Below, in pieces: positions 14,656 through 14,906 of a DNA stretch of 14,906 bases (positions are counted from its first letter, which is position 1; each line of letters starts with the position of its first letter). The position numbers and the translations under genes are program-made. The DNA is from Nostoc sp. CHAB 5834 (GTDB taxonomy: Bacteria > Cyanobacteriota > Cyanobacteriia > Cyanobacteriales > Nostocaceae): NCBI GenBank assembly GCA_020829485.1, contig JAIVFU010000140.1, positions 1 through 14,906 of the forward strand. The letters are read 5' to 3'. Below the pieces are notes generated by a model that saw only the letters and a program-made list of their open reading frames with translations, was not told the DNA's origin and ran no database searches.

Positions 14656-14706
14656 CAGCAGAAAAAGTAGTCATCTATCCACCCCTCTTTTATATCACCT
14701 TCAACT

Positions 14707-14906
14707 ATGAAAACATCCTTCGCATAAGGGTTGCTGGTTCGTTCTGTATTGGTCGCTTTGTTCAGCAGTTTGGTCGCCTGTTCATCGGTTCTACGGGCGT
14801 ATCAACTCGGTAGACCATTTCCCCACCAACCAGCCAAAACGATGGCCGACGTATCCCCAACATACGGACCCAGACCCGCACCATTCATGGACGAGGCTCA
14901 GCAACC
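14707..14906 (+). pseudogene. Lipoprotein-like 5' end with early stop, running off the window
   Basis: The ATG at 14707 is followed by MKTSFA and a TAA at 14725-14727. The same frame then stays open to the window end, with LLVRSVLVALFSSLVACSS, a hydrophobic leader with a lipobox-like LVAC. Either the gene was inactivated by the stop, or it starts at TTG 14731. The remainder (Pro-rich, no known motif) does not identify the protein. Confidence 0.4.

Overview
The window reads as a plasmid (or plasmid-derived) segment from a Bacteroidota bacterium, most likely a Spirosoma/Cytophagales relative. This rests on protein style: hybrid histidine kinases, Rcp1-like single-domain response regulators, a short Crp/Fnr regulator, DUF3472, M13 peptidase and TOPRIM-type plasmid proteins. 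Most starts also lack a Shine-Dalgarno sequence, as is usual in that phylum. The taxon is inferred from protein character, not from a search.

Layout. (1) 1-2540: the 3' end of a hybrid histidine kinase (ATPase, two receivers, HPt) on the plus strand faces a single-domain response regulator on the minus strand. A 33-bp perfect inverted repeat between them probably terminates from both sides. (2) 2827-4710, minus strand: a Crp/Fnr-type regulator, a secreted SRPBCC protein and a four-helix membrane protein form a probable operon. A relaxase-tail-like remnant lies downstream in the membrane protein's frame. (3) 4711-5776: decayed, AT-rich DNA with a long imperfect stem-loop, an open frame without a start, and a repeat-rich zone before parA. 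(4) 5777-9019, plus strand: the plasmid backbone. It holds ParA, an overlapping small ribbon-helix-helix-like partner, a RepA-type initiator, an origin with three iterons, one inverted half-matching copy and a perfect DnaA box, and a TOPRIM/primase-like protein. (5) 9020-12235: a PAS histidine kinase between two related inverted-repeat elements, then about 1.4 kb with no convincing gene. (6) 12236-14258: two secreted or envelope peptidyl-prolyl isomerases of different families in tandem, DUF3472-FKBP and cyclophilin. (7) 14255-14906: gene debris, namely the start of an SDR, the end of an M13 peptidase, and a lipoprotein-like start with an early stop.

The backbone genes explain maintenance: ParA and its partner for segregation, RepA on the iterons for replication. 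The rest is accessory cargo (signal transduction, envelope folding) mixed with remnants that point to repeated recombination with chromosomal DNA. No complete new defence or mobile system was found. The most unusual features are the large inverted repeats and the chimeric or remnant junctions.
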